Below are positions 43,681 to 53,091 of a stretch of DNA of 64,000 nt, in pieces. The DNA is from Burkholderia sp. BCC0506 (GTDB taxonomy: Bacteria > Pseudomonadota > Gammaproteobacteria > Burkholderiales > Burkholderiaceae), in NCBI RefSeq assembly GCF_902833145.1, contig NZ_CADFEN010000004.1, positions 372,001 through 436,000 of the forward strand, in the 5' to 3' direction. The translations under genes were made by a program, and so were the position numbers. How positions within the stretch are numbered: position 1 is the first letter of the stretch; each line of letters opens with the position of its first letter. A model generated the notes under the pieces. That model had not been told where the DNA came from. It searched no databases and saw only the letters and a list, made by a program, of their open reading frames with translations.

Positions 43681-44910
43681 ATGGAAGAGAAACATCACAG
43701 CGCCGTCGGCATCCAGGTGGACGAACACGGCATGCACCTGCCGACGCGCGCGTCGGTGTCGCGACGCGGACGGATCGTCGTGATCGCGATCGGCGTGCTG
43801 CTGGCCGCCGGCGCCGCGCGCACGCTGATCGTCAACGGGCTGAACCGCAACCGGCTCGACGCGGTCGCCGAGCAGAACACGCGCCAGTACGTGAGCGTCG
43901 TGCATCCGGTCGACGCGGCCACCGGCGGCAAGCTGACGCTGCCCGGCACGCTGCGCGGCTTCGTCGAGGCGCCGATCTATGCGCGCGCCAGCGGCTACGT
44001 GCTGCGCTGGCAGGCCGACATCGGCACGCACGTGAAGCAGGGGCAAACGCTCGCCGAACTCGACACGCCGGAGCTGAACCAGGAGCTGGCGCAGGCCACC
44101 GCGCAACGCCAGCAGGCGCAAGCGGCGCTCGCGCTCGCGAAGACGTCGTTCGACCGCGCGCAGCAGTTGCGCCAGCGCGATGCCGTCGCGCAGCAGGAAC
44201 TCGACGACCGGCAAGGCGCGTTCAGCCAGGGCACCGCGAACCTCGCGGCGGCCGATGCGAACGTGCGCCGTCTCACCGAGCTGAAGGGGTTCCAGCGGAT
44301 CGTCGCGCCGATCGACGGGATCGTCACGCAGCGCAACGTCGACGTCGGCGATCTCGTCAATTCCGGCAACGCGGGCCGTGCGCTGTTCACGGTCGTGCAA
44401 GCCGACCGGCTGCGCCTGTACGTGCAGGTGCCGCAGGCGTATGCGCAGCAGGTGAAGGTCGGCCAGCACGTGAGCGTCGCGCAGGCCGAGCTGCCGGGGC
44501 GGACGTTCGACGGGACGATCACGCGCACGGCGCAGGCGATCGACGTCGCGACGCGCTCGCTGCAGATCGAGATCACGCTGCCGAACCCGGACGGACGGCT
44601 GCTGCCCGGCGCATACGTGCAGGCGACGCTGCCGATGACGCCGGTCGGCCGCCTGCAGGTGCCGGCCAATACGCTGCTGTTCCGCGCCGAGGGCCCGACG
44701 GTCGCAGCCGTCGACGCGAGCGGCCAGGTCCGGCTGAAACAGGTGACGGTCGTGCGCACGATCGGCCAGACGCTCGAAGTCGACGGCCCGATCACGCCGA
44801 ACGACCGCCTCGTCGCGAACCCGAGCGATGCGCTCGCGACCGGCGACCGGGTCGTCGTGCAGGCGCCGGCCGCGCAGCCGGCCTCTGCCGCCGCGGGAGC
44901 GAAGTCGTGA
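43681..44910 (+). CDS. RND periplasmic adaptor (membrane fusion protein)
   Basis: A 409-aa adaptor: N-terminal membrane anchor (about 34-54, IVVIAIGVLLAAGAARTLIV), lipoyl halves around ARASGYVLRWQADIGTHVKQ and FQRIVAPIDGIVTQRNVDVG, an alpha-hairpin (about 130-190) and a beta-barrel domain. Bridges the pump and the outer-membrane channel. ATG at 43681 is used; a TTG four codons upstream also has weak support. The stop overlaps the next start (GTGA), so it is coupled to the channel gene. Confidence 0.9.
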   Translation: MEEKHHSAVGIQVDEHGMHLPTRASVSRRGRIVVIAIGVLLAAGAARTLIVNGLNRNRLDAVAEQNTRQYVSVVHPVDAATGGKLTLPGTLRGFVEAPIYARASGYVLRWQADIGTHVKQGQTLAELDTPELNQELAQATAQRQQAQAALALAKTSFDRAQQLRQRDAVAQQELDDRQGAFSQGTANLAAADANVRRLTELKGFQRIVAPIDGIVTQRNVDVGDLVNSGNAGRALFTVVQADRLRLYVQVPQAYAQQVKVGQHVSVAQAELPGRTFDGTITRTAQAIDVATRSLQIEITLPNPDGRLLPGAYVQATLPMTPVGRLQVPANTLLFRAEGPTVAAVDASGQVRLKQVTVVRTIGQTLEVDGPITPNDRLVANPSDALATGDRVVVQAPAAQPASAAAGAKS

Positions 44911-46412
44911 TCGCGATGCGCGCCCGCGCACGGCCCGTGGCGCTCGCCGCCACCCTCATCGCGGCCGCCGCCGTCGCCGCCTGCACGGTCGGCCCGGACT
45001 ACCGGCGCCCGGCCGTCGATACACCGGCCGCATGGCGGCTCGACCCGGCCGACGGGGACTGGCACCCGGCCGAGCCGGCCCGCGCGCCGCTCGATCCGGC
45101 CTGGTGGACCGCGTTCGGCGACGCGCAGCTCGACGCGCTGGAAGCCGATGCGTTGCGCAACAACCAGAACCTGAAGGCGGTGGCCGCCCGCTACGACCAG
45201 GCGAAGGCGACGCTCGCATCGGTCGCGTCCGCGCAGTATCCGGCCGTCGGGCTGAACGCGAGCGGCCAGCGCTTCAAGATCTCCGGCGACCGGCCGCAGA
45301 CCAACTACGCGACGAAGAGCATGTCGACCGTGCAGAACGAGATCCAGGTCGGCGCGGCGGTCAGCTACGAACTCGACCTGTTCGGCCGCGTGCGACGCAA
45401 CGTCGAAGCCGCGCAGGCGAGCTCCGAGCAGGCGCGCGACGATTTCGCGAACGCGCGCCTCGTGCTGAGCGCCGATCTCGCGTCGAGCTATTTCGCGCTG
45501 CGCGAACTCGACACCGAGATCGACGTCGTCAAGCGCTCGATCGAGCTGCAGCAGAAGGCGCTCGACTACGTGAGCGCGCGCCACGACCTCGGCGCGGTGT
45601 CGGGCCTCGACCTGTTGCAGCAACGCGCGCAGCTCGACGCGACGCGCACGCAGGCGCAACTGCTGATCCAGCAGCGCGCGCAGGTCGAAACCGCGATCGC
45701 GACGCTGGTCGGCACGCCGGCCCCCGAATTCTCGCTGCCGCCGCGCGTGGTGCCGATCAACGCGCCCGCGCTGCCGACCGGCATGCCGAGCGACCTGCTG
45801 CAGCGGCGCCCCGACGTCGCGTCGGCCGAGCGCGCGATGGCCGCCGCGAACGCGCAGATCGGCGTCGCGCGCGCCGCGTATTTCCCGCGCATCACGCTGT
45901 CGCCGGACATCGGCTGGGACGCGACGCGCTTCGCGGGCCTGTTTACGGTGCCGGCGCTGCTGTGGTCGGTCGGCGGCTCGCTCAGCCAGCCGCTGTTCGA
46001 AGGCGGCAGGCTGAAGGCCGGCGTCGATTTCGCGCAGGCCGGCTACGTCGCCGCGCAGGCGAGCTACCGGCAGACCGTGCTCACCGCGTTCCAGGAGGTG
46101 CAAAATGCGGTGACCGGCCTGGCGGTGCTGGCGCAGGCGGCCCGGCAGGCGTCGGCGGCCGTCGACGACGCGCGCAAGCTCGTCTCGCTCGCGCAGGACC
46201 GCTACGCGGGCGGCCTGACGCCGTTCATCGACGTGCTGACGGCCCAGCAGCAGTTGCTGACGAGCGAGCGCCAGGCCGTGCAGATCCAGGGTCAGCGCGC
46301 GGCGCTCGTGGTGTTTCTCGCGAAGGCGCTCGGCGGCGGCTGGGACGGCGGCGCCGCGTCGACCGACGTCGCGGCGGCCGGCCCGCGGCCCGCCGCGAAC
46401 ATCGGCCCCTAA
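44907..46412 (+). CDS. RND outer-membrane factor, NodT family lipoprotein
   Basis: A 501-aa channel subunit. N-terminal signal peptide with lipobox VAAC (lipidated Cys at about residue 26) then the family start TVGPDYRRP. Two OEP repeats are visible, ending with VPALLWSVGGSLSQPLFEGG and the helix PFIDVLTAQQQLLTSERQAV. GTG start at 44907 overlaps the adaptor stop by 4 bases; an ATG at 44916 is the alternative. Completes a tripartite efflux system. Confidence 0.92.
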   Translation: MIAMRARARPVALAATLIAAAAVAACTVGPDYRRPAVDTPAAWRLDPADGDWHPAEPARAPLDPAWWTAFGDAQLDALEADALRNNQNLKAVAARYDQAKATLASVASAQYPAVGLNASGQRFKISGDRPQTNYATKSMSTVQNEIQVGAAVSYELDLFGRVRRNVEAAQASSEQARDDFANARLVLSADLASSYFALRELDTEIDVVKRSIELQQKALDYVSARHDLGAVSGLDLLQQRAQLDATRTQAQLLIQQRAQVETAIATLVGTPAPEFSLPPRVVPINAPALPTGMPSDLLQRRPDVASAERAMAAANAQIGVARAAYFPRITLSPDIGWDATRFAGLFTVPALLWSVGGSLSQPLFEGGRLKAGVDFAQAGYVAAQASYRQTVLTAFQEVQNAVTGLAVLAQAARQASAAVDDARKLVSLAQDRYAGGLTPFIDVLTAQQQLLTSERQAVQIQGQRAALVVFLAKALGGGWDGGAASTDVAAAGPRPAANIGP

Positions 46413-46432
46413 CCGGTTACACACATACGCCT

Positions 46433-47128
46433 ATGAAAGTCCTGATCGTCGAAGACGAACCGAAAGTCGTCGAATACCTGAAAAGCGGCCTGACCGAGGA
46501 AGGCTGGGTCGTCGACACCGCGCTCGACGGCGAGGACGGCGCATGGAAAGCCGTCGAATTCGACTACGACGTGGTCGTGCTCGACGTGATGCTGCCGAAG
46601 CTCGACGGCTTCGGCGTGCTGCGTGCGCTGCGCGCGCAGAAGCAGACGCCCGTGATCATGCTGACCGCGCGCGACCGTGTCGACGACCGCGTGCGCGGCT
46701 TGCGCGGCGGCGCCGACGACTACCTGACCAAACCCTTCTCGTTCCTCGAACTGATCGAACGGCTGCGTGCGCTGACGCGCCGCGCCCGCGTGCAGGAATC
46801 GACGCTGATCTCGATCGGCGACCTGCGCGTCGACCTGATCGGCCGCCGCGCGACCCGCGACGGCGCGCGGCTCGACCTGACCGCGCAGGAATTCCAGCTG
46901 CTCGGCGTGCTCGCGCGGCGCACCGGCGAGGTGCTGTCGAAGACGACGATCGCCGAACTCGTGTGGGACGTGAACTTCGACAGCAACGCGAACGTCGTCG
47001 AGACGGCGATCAAGCGCCTGCGCGCGAAGCTCGACGGCCCGTTCCCGGAGAAGCTGCTGCATACGATCCGCGGGATGGGCTACGTGCTCGAGGCGCGCGA
47101 GGACGGCGACGTGGAGAAGCACGCTTGA
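46433..47128 (+). CDS. OmpR-family response regulator
   Basis: A 231-aa DNA-binding response regulator: receiver domain (1-115) with acidic pocket Glu7/Asp8/Glu9, phosphoacceptor Asp51, Thr78 and Lys100, and a C-terminal winged helix (about 130-224, ending LLHTIRGMGYVLEAR). Closest in feel to IrlR/CzcR/CopR regulators of metal and drug efflux. ATG at 46433, 20 bp after the outer-membrane factor. The next gene overlaps its stop by 4 bases. Confidence 0.93.
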   Translation: MKVLIVEDEPKVVEYLKSGLTEEGWVVDTALDGEDGAWKAVEFDYDVVVLDVMLPKLDGFGVLRALRAQKQTPVIMLTARDRVDDRVRGLRGGADDYLTKPFSFLELIERLRALTRRARVQESTLISIGDLRVDLIGRRATRDGARLDLTAQEFQLLGVLARRTGEVLSKTTIAELVWDVNFDSNANVVETAIKRLRAKLDGPFPEKLLHTIRGMGYVLEAREDGDVEKHA

Positions 47129-48582
47129 AACGCTCGATCACCCTGCGCCTGTCGGCGATGTTCGGCATCGTGTCGCTGCTCGTGTTCACGCTGGTCGGCT
47201 GCGGGTTGTTCGTGATGATGGAGCGCCAGTTGCTCGCCGAGCTGCGCGCGACGATCGACACGCGCGCGAAGGTCGCGCAGATGATCGTGTCGCACACGAC
47301 GACGGCCGCGCGCGGCCGCCTGATGCAGGAAAAACTCGCCGACCTCGAACCGCCCGACGGCTCGACGCGCTATCAGGTCGACAGCCCCGACGCCGATTTC
47401 CGCTTCGGCCGTCCAGTCGACGGCGTACCCGTCGGCGAACCGTTCGGCGCGTTCCAGCAGTACGCGCTCAACCGCAGCAGCTACAACGTGATGACGAAGA
47501 CCATCGCGGTCGCGGGCAGCGGCGAGCGCCCGGACGTGAAGCTGATCGTCGCGTCGTCGTGCGAGCGCACGCAGCGGATGCTGCGCCGCTTCGGCTGGAC
47601 GCTGGCCGGGCTGATCGCGACGGCCACCGTCATCACGCTGCTGCTGAGCCGCGCGGTCGCGCGCTTCGGGCTCGCGCCGCTCGAGCGGCTGTCGCAGGAC
47701 GCGGCGAGCGTGAGCGCGACGAACCGTCGCCAGCGGCTGCACACCGACGCGCTGCCGAGCGAGCTGCGCGATCTCGCCACGTCGTTCAACGGCGCGCTCG
47801 AACGCATCCAGCAAACCTACGCGCGGCTCGAAGCGTTCAACGCGGACGTCGCGCACGAGCTGCGCACGCCGATCAGCATCCTGATCGGCCAGACCCAGGT
47901 CGCGCTCACGAGCCGCGACCGCTCGGTCGACCGGATGCGCCAGACGCTGCAGTCGAACCTCGAGGAATTCGAGCGGCTGCGCGTGATCATCAACGACATG
48001 CTGTTCCTGTCGCGCAGCGACCGCGGCGAACGCGCGACCGACCTGAAGGACGTGTCGCTCGCCGACGAGGTGCGGCGCATGCTCGACTTTCTCGAAATCC
48101 CGCTCGACGAGGCGCAGTTGCGCGCCGAGCTGCACGGCGATGCGCGCGCGGCCGTCGATCCGTCGCTGTTCCGCCGCGCGATGACGAACCTGCTGATCAA
48201 CGCGATCCAGCATTCGCCGCCGGGCGCGACGCTGAACGTGACGATCGCGCGCCGCGACACGCTCGTCGAGATGGCCGTGTCGAACCCCGGCGAGCCGATC
48301 GACCCCGTGCAGCGCTCGCACGTGTTCGAGCGCTTCTACCGGCTCGAGGAAGCGCGCGCGAACAGCAAGGAAAACCACGGGCTCGGGCTGTCGATCGTCA
48401 AGGCCGTGGCCGAGATGCACGGCGGCGGCGTGTTCGTCGCGTGCTCGGGCGGCGTCAACACGTTCGGCTTCTCGGTGTCGACGCAACCGTGGTCGGGCGG
48501 GCCGCTGCGTCCGGCCGATTCGGAGAATCCGCCCGATCCGCGCGGCGCTCGTCCGGCGCACGCGCCGCGCGCGTTGCACTGA
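47125..48582 (+). CDS. membrane sensor histidine kinase (IrlS/CzcS-like)
   Basis: A 485-aa kinase: TM1 at about 10-32, periplasmic loop to about 158, TM2 at about 159-178, HAMP, then H-box His244 in FNADVAHELRTPI, N-box NLLINAIQHSPPG and G-box NHGLGLSIVKAVAE. The start is taken as TTG at 47125, overlapping the regulator stop (TTGA); KRSITLRLSAMFG matches heavy-metal sensor kinases I recall. The short periplasmic loop (about 125 aa) is consistent with metal or stress sensing. Probably controls the upstream efflux genes. Confidence 0.92.
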   Translation: MKRSITLRLSAMFGIVSLLVFTLVGCGLFVMMERQLLAELRATIDTRAKVAQMIVSHTTTAARGRLMQEKLADLEPPDGSTRYQVDSPDADFRFGRPVDGVPVGEPFGAFQQYALNRSSYNVMTKTIAVAGSGERPDVKLIVASSCERTQRMLRRFGWTLAGLIATATVITLLLSRAVARFGLAPLERLSQDAASVSATNRRQRLHTDALPSELRDLATSFNGALERIQQTYARLEAFNADVAHELRTPISILIGQTQVALTSRDRSVDRMRQTLQSNLEEFERLRVIINDMLFLSRSDRGERATDLKDVSLADEVRRMLDFLEIPLDEAQLRAELHGDARAAVDPSLFRRAMTNLLINAIQHSPPGATLNVTIARRDTLVEMAVSNPGEPIDPVQRSHVFERFYRLEEARANSKENHGLGLSIVKAVAEMHGGGVFVACSGGVNTFGFSVSTQPWSGGPLRPADSENPPDPRGARPAHAPRALH

Positions 48583-48681
48583 CGGCGGCCACGCGCCGCC
48601 GAGGGCAGTTTTCTTCAATACGGGCCGACGCGGCGCCCGTAGTCTCGATGCGATTTTCGACATTTCGCATGGAGACACCCG

Positions 48682-49269
48682 ATGAGCATGCTGGTTTCGA
48701 TGGCCGCGTTCGCGCTCGCCTCGTCGATCACCCCCGGTCCCGTCAACATCGTCGCGCTCAGCGCGGGCGCCCGCCACGGCCTCGGCGCGAGCCTGCGCTA
48801 CGCAGCCGGCGCGACGCTCGGCTTCGTCGCGCTGTTCCTGCTGATCGGCCTCGGCCTGCACGCGGCGCTCGCGCGCTGGCCCGTGTTGACGACGGCCACG
48901 CAGTGGTCGGGGATCGCGTTCCTGCTGTATATGGCGCTGCGGCTCGCGCTCGACGACGGCCGGCTGTCGGCCGAGCCGGACGTGGCCGGGCCGTCGGCGG
49001 CGTCCGGCGCGGCGATGCAGTGGCTCAATCCGAAGGCGTGGCTCGCGTGCGTGGCCGCGATGGGCGCGTATGCGGCCGACGGCGATCGCGCGCAAGTCTG
49101 GCAGTTCGCCGCGCTGTATCTGGTGATCTGCTTCGCGTCGATCGCATGCTGGGGCTATGCGGGCGCGTCGCTGCGGCACCGGCTCGCGAACGCACGGCGC
49201 ATGCGCGTGTTCAACCGGCTGATGGCGCTGCTGCTCGCGGGCAGCGCACTGTTGCTGCTCGACGTCTAG
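48682..49269 (+). CDS. LysE-family translocator
   Basis: A 195-aa exporter with five or six TM helices. ASSITPGPVNIVALSAGARH carries the TPGPVN signature, and QWLNPKAWLACVAAMGAYA contains the LNPK motif. GGAGACACCC precedes the ATG at 48682. Convergent with an AraC-type regulator 12 bp downstream, a pairing common for LysE exporters. It has no obvious repeat, unlike the other LysE gene in the window. Confidence 0.9.
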   Translation: MSMLVSMAAFALASSITPGPVNIVALSAGARHGLGASLRYAAGATLGFVALFLLIGLGLHAALARWPVLTTATQWSGIAFLLYMALRLALDDGRLSAEPDVAGPSAASGAAMQWLNPKAWLACVAAMGAYAADGDRAQVWQFAALYLVICFASIACWGYAGASLRHRLANARRMRVFNRLMALLLAGSALLLLDV

Positions 49270-49281
49270 CGGCTTCGCCGG

Positions 49282-50127
49282 TCAGCGCATCGCGCTGCGG
49301 TATTGCCCGGGCGTCGCGGCCGCGATCCGCCGGAACGCGCGCTGGAAATGCGCCTGGTCCGCAAAGCCGGCGTCGAGCGCGACTTCGGCGATCGGCCGGC
49401 CGCGGCGCAACTCGGTGCGGCCGTACTGCACGCGCCGATCGATCAGGAACGCATGCGGCGTCATCCCGTAACGCGCATTGAATGCGCGAATCAGGTACGA
49501 CGGCGACAGGTCGGCCGCCGCGCAGATCGCATCGAGCGTGACGGCCTCGCGGCAATGGGCGGCGATGTAGTCGGCCGCGCGCGCGAGCTTCGCGTTGTCG
49601 TCCCCCGGCCGCGTGTCGGGCACCTCGCGATCGAGCGCGCCGTGCAGCGCCGTGAAGAATCCGACCGCCGCGCTCTCCTTGCCGAGCGCATCGATGCCGG
49701 GCGACACGAGCGTGCGATAGAAGCCGCCAAATTGCGCGAACAGGTCGCCGCGCTCGGTCAATTTCGGCGAAAACCCGTGAAAATCGCGGTTCGGATCGCG
49801 GCCCAGCGAATGTTGCAGCCGCGCGAGCCACGGCACGTCGACATAGACCATCCGGTACGCCCACGCTTCGGGGCCGTACGGGTTGCAGGCGTGCACCTGC
49901 TCCGGATCGATGATCACCAGCACGCCGTGCCCGACGTGGGCGTTCGTCGCACCGTTCACGTACGTGCTCGTGCCGCCGACGATCGCGCCCACCGAAAACG
50001 TGTCGTGCGTGTGCTTCGCGTAGCAGATCGCGCGCCCGTCGTCGACGGTGCGCGCCTCGATGAACGGCAGCGCGGTATCGCGCCAGAACGGCGACGGTAC
50101 GACGGATCGGTTGGCGGTACGGCTCAC
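49282..50127 (-). CDS. AraC-family transcriptional regulator
   Basis: A 281-aa regulator with an N-terminal cupin-like AraC ligand domain (about 20-95, HTHDTFSVGAIVGGTS) and a C-terminal double HTH (LDAICAAADLSPSYLIRAFN, IAEVALDAGFADQAHFQRAF). GTG start at 50127 is preferred because GGGAGC lies 8 bases upstream; a longer frame to 50343 is Arg-rich and unconvincing. It is convergent with a LysE gene and divergent from an SDR; either could be a target. Confidence 0.88.
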   Translation of the reverse strand: MSRTANRSVVPSPFWRDTALPFIEARTVDDGRAICYAKHTHDTFSVGAIVGGTSTYVNGATNAHVGHGVLVIIDPEQVHACNPYGPEAWAYRMVYVDVPWLARLQHSLGRDPNRDFHGFSPKLTERGDLFAQFGGFYRTLVSPGIDALGKESAAVGFFTALHGALDREVPDTRPGDDNAKLARAADYIAAHCREAVTLDAICAAADLSPSYLIRAFNARYGMTPHAFLIDRRVQYGRTELRRGRPIAEVALDAGFADQAHFQRAFRRIAAATPGQYRSAMR

Positions 50128-50453
50128 GCGGCGGGCTCCCGGTCTGGACGGCGAACGCTCACCGTACAAGACTGCGCGGCGCCGTGCAACCGGATCGCCC
50201 GGCTTCGCCGTTCGGCACGACGCTTCGACGCAATGCGCCGAGAATGCCGCGCCGACGCCGGAACATCGGCCACCCCGCACCCGCTTACGGAGGTTTCCGC
50301 CTGCTCGGGCGCTGAAATCGAAAGGACCGGTTCTTGCGCCCACGCCGCCGACACGCTCGCGAGATGGCCGATCGAGCGGAATTTACCTAAGCTTTGAATT
50401 CCGTCCGCCGCGACACGCGCGGCGGTTCCCGTTCACTTTTCCCCTCCACGCTC
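50128..50453. other. divergent intergenic region, araC-like / SDR
   Basis: 326 bases between divergent starts. A short AT-rich stretch near 50385-50402 may hold the SDR promoter, but I find no convincing -35/-10 pair, operator or repeat. Confidence 0.45.
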
Positions 50454-51248
50454 ATGCAGATCGATCTGAAAGGCAAGACCGCGGTCGTCACCGCCTCCAC
50501 CGCCGGCATCGGGTTCGCGATCGCCAAAGGGCTCGCGCGCGCCGGTGCGCACGTCGTCGTCAACGGCCGCAGCGACACGTCGGTGCAATCCGCGCTCGAG
50601 ACACTGCGCAAGACCGTGCCCGGTGCAAGCGTCGACGGCGTCGCCGCCGACCTGTCCGATGCGGCCGGTGTCGCGCGCGTCACGCAGCACACGCCCCATG
50701 CCGACATTCTCGTCAACAACGCGGGCATCTACGGCCTGAAGCCGTTCTTCGACATCGACGATGCCGAATGGGAACATTATTTCCAGATGAACGTGATGTC
50801 CGGCGTGCGGCTCGCGCGGCATTACCTCAAAGGGATGATCGAGCGCAACGCCGGACGCGTCGTGTTCATTTCGTCGGAATCGGGCCTGAACATCCCCGTC
50901 GACATGATTCATTACGGGTTCACGAAAACCGCGCAGTTGTCGATCGCGCGCGGTCTCGCCAAGCTCGCGGCCGGCACCCGCGTGACCGTCAATTCGGTGC
51001 TGCCCGGGCCGACGATGTCGGAAGGCGTACGCGAGATGCTGAAGGCGCAGGCCGACGAAACGGGCCGCAGCATCGACGACATCGCGGTGGAGTTCGTGCG
51101 CAGCGAGCGCGCGAGTTCGATCATCCAGCGGCCGGCGACGACGGAGGAAGTCGCGAACCTGGTCGTATACGTGTGCTCGCCGCAGGCGTCGGCCACGACC
51201 GGCGCGGCGTTGCGCGTCGATGGCGGCGTGGTCGACACGATCGCGTGA
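50454..51248 (+). CDS. short-chain dehydrogenase/reductase with variant nucleotide motif
   Basis: A 264-aa SDR. The cofactor motif reads TASTAGIG (13-20) with Ala instead of the first Gly; NNAG (88-91), Ser140/141, Tyr154 and Lys158 in HYGFTK are intact, and the substrate loop GPTMSEGVREM is family-like. ATG at 50454 (MQIDLKGKTA) is used; the N-terminal extension from a TTG at 50394 adds an Arg-rich stretch. Basic NGRSD after strand 2 suggests NADP(H). Stands alone. Confidence 0.9.
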   Translation: MQIDLKGKTAVVTASTAGIGFAIAKGLARAGAHVVVNGRSDTSVQSALETLRKTVPGASVDGVAADLSDAAGVARVTQHTPHADILVNNAGIYGLKPFFDIDDAEWEHYFQMNVMSGVRLARHYLKGMIERNAGRVVFISSESGLNIPVDMIHYGFTKTAQLSIARGLAKLAAGTRVTVNSVLPGPTMSEGVREMLKAQADETGRSIDDIAVEFVRSERASSIIQRPATTEEVANLVVYVCSPQASATTGAALRVDGGVVDTIA

Positions 51249-51287
51249 CGGCGGCGTGACGCGCTCGTGCCGCGCGTGGCCGCCGCA

Positions 51288-51662
51288 CTATCGCGACGCG
51301 CTCTTGCCCGCCTGAAGCGCGCCCTTGCGATCGGCGTCCATGCAGGTATCGAAGCCGTGTTGCGTGACGACGCCGGCGTTGTCGAACACGACGAAGAACG
51401 CGCGATGATCGTTGCCGTGCTCGATGAAGTAGTTGTAGCAGACGCCGCTGCCGTTGCGGACCATCCAGACGCTGCGCGGGTTGCCGGCGGCGCGAACGAC
51501 GTCGGCGCGCGTCGCGCCGTGCTTCGACGCGGCCCGTGCGAGCGGCGTGCGCGAGTACGAGAACGGCAGCCACGAGTCGAACCACGCACAGCCGTGCAAC
51601 ATCAGGCAGCTGGCGGCCAGGGACAGCGTCGCCGCGGGACGGACCATCGGAATCAATCGCAT
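51288..51662 (-). CDS. small lipoprotein with a BamE/SmpA-like domain
   Basis: A 124-aa lipoprotein: signal peptide with lipobox LHGC (Cys25), then a soluble domain with SKHGATRADVVRAAGNPRSV and SGVCYNYFIEHGNDHRAFFV that resembles the small BamE/OsmE fold. The ribosome site is weak. Role probably in envelope stability or assembly (family inference). An exact TAGAGATCTCTA palindrome (51745-51756) lies about 85 bp upstream of its start. Confidence 0.75.
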   Translation of the reverse strand: MRLIPMVRPAATLSLAASCLMLHGCAWFDSWLPFSYSRTPLARAASKHGATRADVVRAAGNPRSVWMVRNGSGVCYNYFIEHGNDHRAFFVVFDNAGVVTQHGFDTCMDADRKGALQAGKSASR

Positions 51663-51744
51663 GCTCGAGGAATCTGCTGCGCCATGGCGGTGTGATCGAA
51701 AGCCCCATGCTACTCGACCTTTGGGTCCGGATCGAAAAGAAATG

Positions 51745-51756
51745 TAGAGATCTCTA
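51745..51756. promoter_or_regulatory. 12-bp palindrome upstream of the lipoprotein gene
   Basis: TAGAGATCTCTA, perfectly symmetric, in an otherwise GC-rich region. Possible operator; no regulator known for it. Confidence 0.35.
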
Positions 51757-51883
51757 TCCGAATCCCTGCGCTTGCGGGCATCCGCGCCCACAGAATCGTC
51801 AGCGACCGTTGCAGCCGCACCCATGTGCAGGCGCTGGCGCACTGTTGCGCCGCTGCATCGAATCAGTGCAACGGCGTGCGCAG

Positions 51884-52954
51884 TCAAGCGATCCATTCGG
51901 CCCACAGCATCGTGAGCACCGTCATCAGCGCGGGCCCGACGAACAGCCCGATCAGCCCGAACGTCTCGGCGCCGCCGAGGATGCCGAACAACACGAGCAG
52001 GAACGGCAGCCGCGCCGAACTGCCGATCAGCACCGGCCGCACGAAATGCTCGGCGACGAACACGACGATGAACCCGAGCGCGGCGACCACGACGGCCCAC
52101 ATGGTCGCCCCCTGCACGAACAGCCAGAGCGCCGCGCCGCAGAACACGACCGGCGCGCAGAACGGCAGCATCGCGGCGACCGCCGTGACGAGCCCGAGCA
52201 GCGCCGCGTGCGGCACGCCCGCCAGTGCATACGCGACGCCGAGCAGCGCGCCCTCGCCGAGCCCGACGACGACGAGCCCCGTGACCGTGCCGTACACGGC
52301 CGCGACCATGCGCTCGATCAGTTCCGCGCCGTTGCGCCCGAACGCGCGTCGCGCGCCCTGCAGCAACGCGCCCGACAGCTTGTGCCCGGCGCGCAGGATC
52401 ACGAACAGCGTGACGAGCATGAAACCGAATTCGAGCAGCACGTGCGCGAGCTTCGTACCGAATTGCCGGCCGAACGCGATGAATTTCTCGCCGTTGACAC
52501 CGTGCATCGCGGTGGCCGCATGCAACGGATGGCCGAGATTGGCCTGCCACCATTCGGTGATCTGCGCCGCGCCGTACGGCAGGCGGCTGACGAAGTCCGG
52601 CAACGGAATGCCGTTGTCCTGGATCGCGCGCAGCCATTCGCGCAGGTCGTGCGCCTGCGCGATCGCCTGGGTCGTCGCGACGGCCACCGGCAGCACGACG
52701 AGCAACGAAATCGCCGCCGTGATGACGGTTGCGATCAGCGTCGGCCGGCTGCGGAACAGCCGGTGCGATTCGAAGCATTTCAGCAGCGGCCACATCGCGA
52801 TGGCGATCACGCAGGCCCACGCGATGGCGGGAATGAAGTCGCGGATCACCCACAGCGCGAGCACCAGCAACGCCGCATACAGCGCGACGCGGGCGATTTG
52901 CTGGGCGCGCGGCCGCGCGGCGGAATCGTGAGACGACGGGACATGTGCGCCCAT
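51884..52954 (-). CDS. AI-2E family membrane transporter
   Basis: A 356-aa inner-membrane protein of the AI-2E/PerM family: a hydrophobic N-terminal block (ARVALYAALLVLALWVIRDF), a variable central region and a C-terminal block with GLGEGALLGVAYALAGVPHA and FGLIGLFVGPALMTVLTMLW. Family members include AI-2 exporters, Na+/H+ antiporters and unassigned permeases. ATG at 52954. A strong terminator lies just upstream, belonging to the gene beyond. Confidence 0.87.
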   Translation of the reverse strand: MGAHVPSSHDSAARPRAQQIARVALYAALLVLALWVIRDFIPAIAWACVIAIAMWPLLKCFESHRLFRSRPTLIATVITAAISLLVVLPVAVATTQAIAQAHDLREWLRAIQDNGIPLPDFVSRLPYGAAQITEWWQANLGHPLHAATAMHGVNGEKFIAFGRQFGTKLAHVLLEFGFMLVTLFVILRAGHKLSGALLQGARRAFGRNGAELIERMVAAVYGTVTGLVVVGLGEGALLGVAYALAGVPHAALLGLVTAVAAMLPFCAPVVFCGAALWLFVQGATMWAVVVAALGFIVVFVAEHFVRPVLIGSSARLPFLLVLFGILGGAETFGLIGLFVGPALMTVLTMLWAEWIA

Positions 52955-52971
52955 GGCACCTCTGGCGAAAT

Positions 52972-53018
52972 GAAAAAATGGCGGTTCGCCCAGGCAACGG
53001 ACCTGGGCGAACCGCCAT
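52972..53018 (-). terminator. strong rho-independent terminator after the OYE gene
   Basis: A perfect 17-bp stem (arms 52978-52994 and 53002-53018) around the 7-base loop CAACGGA. On the minus strand the hairpin is followed by TTTTTT (52977-52972, reading CATTTTTTC). It ends the OYE/DJ-1 transcript 74 bases after the stop. Confidence 0.92.
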
Positions 53019-53091
53019 TCTATCCATCGGCGCCGGATCGGCGGCACGCGCGCTGCGCGGACCGCCGCGGCGTTGCGTCGTCGCGCCTCGC

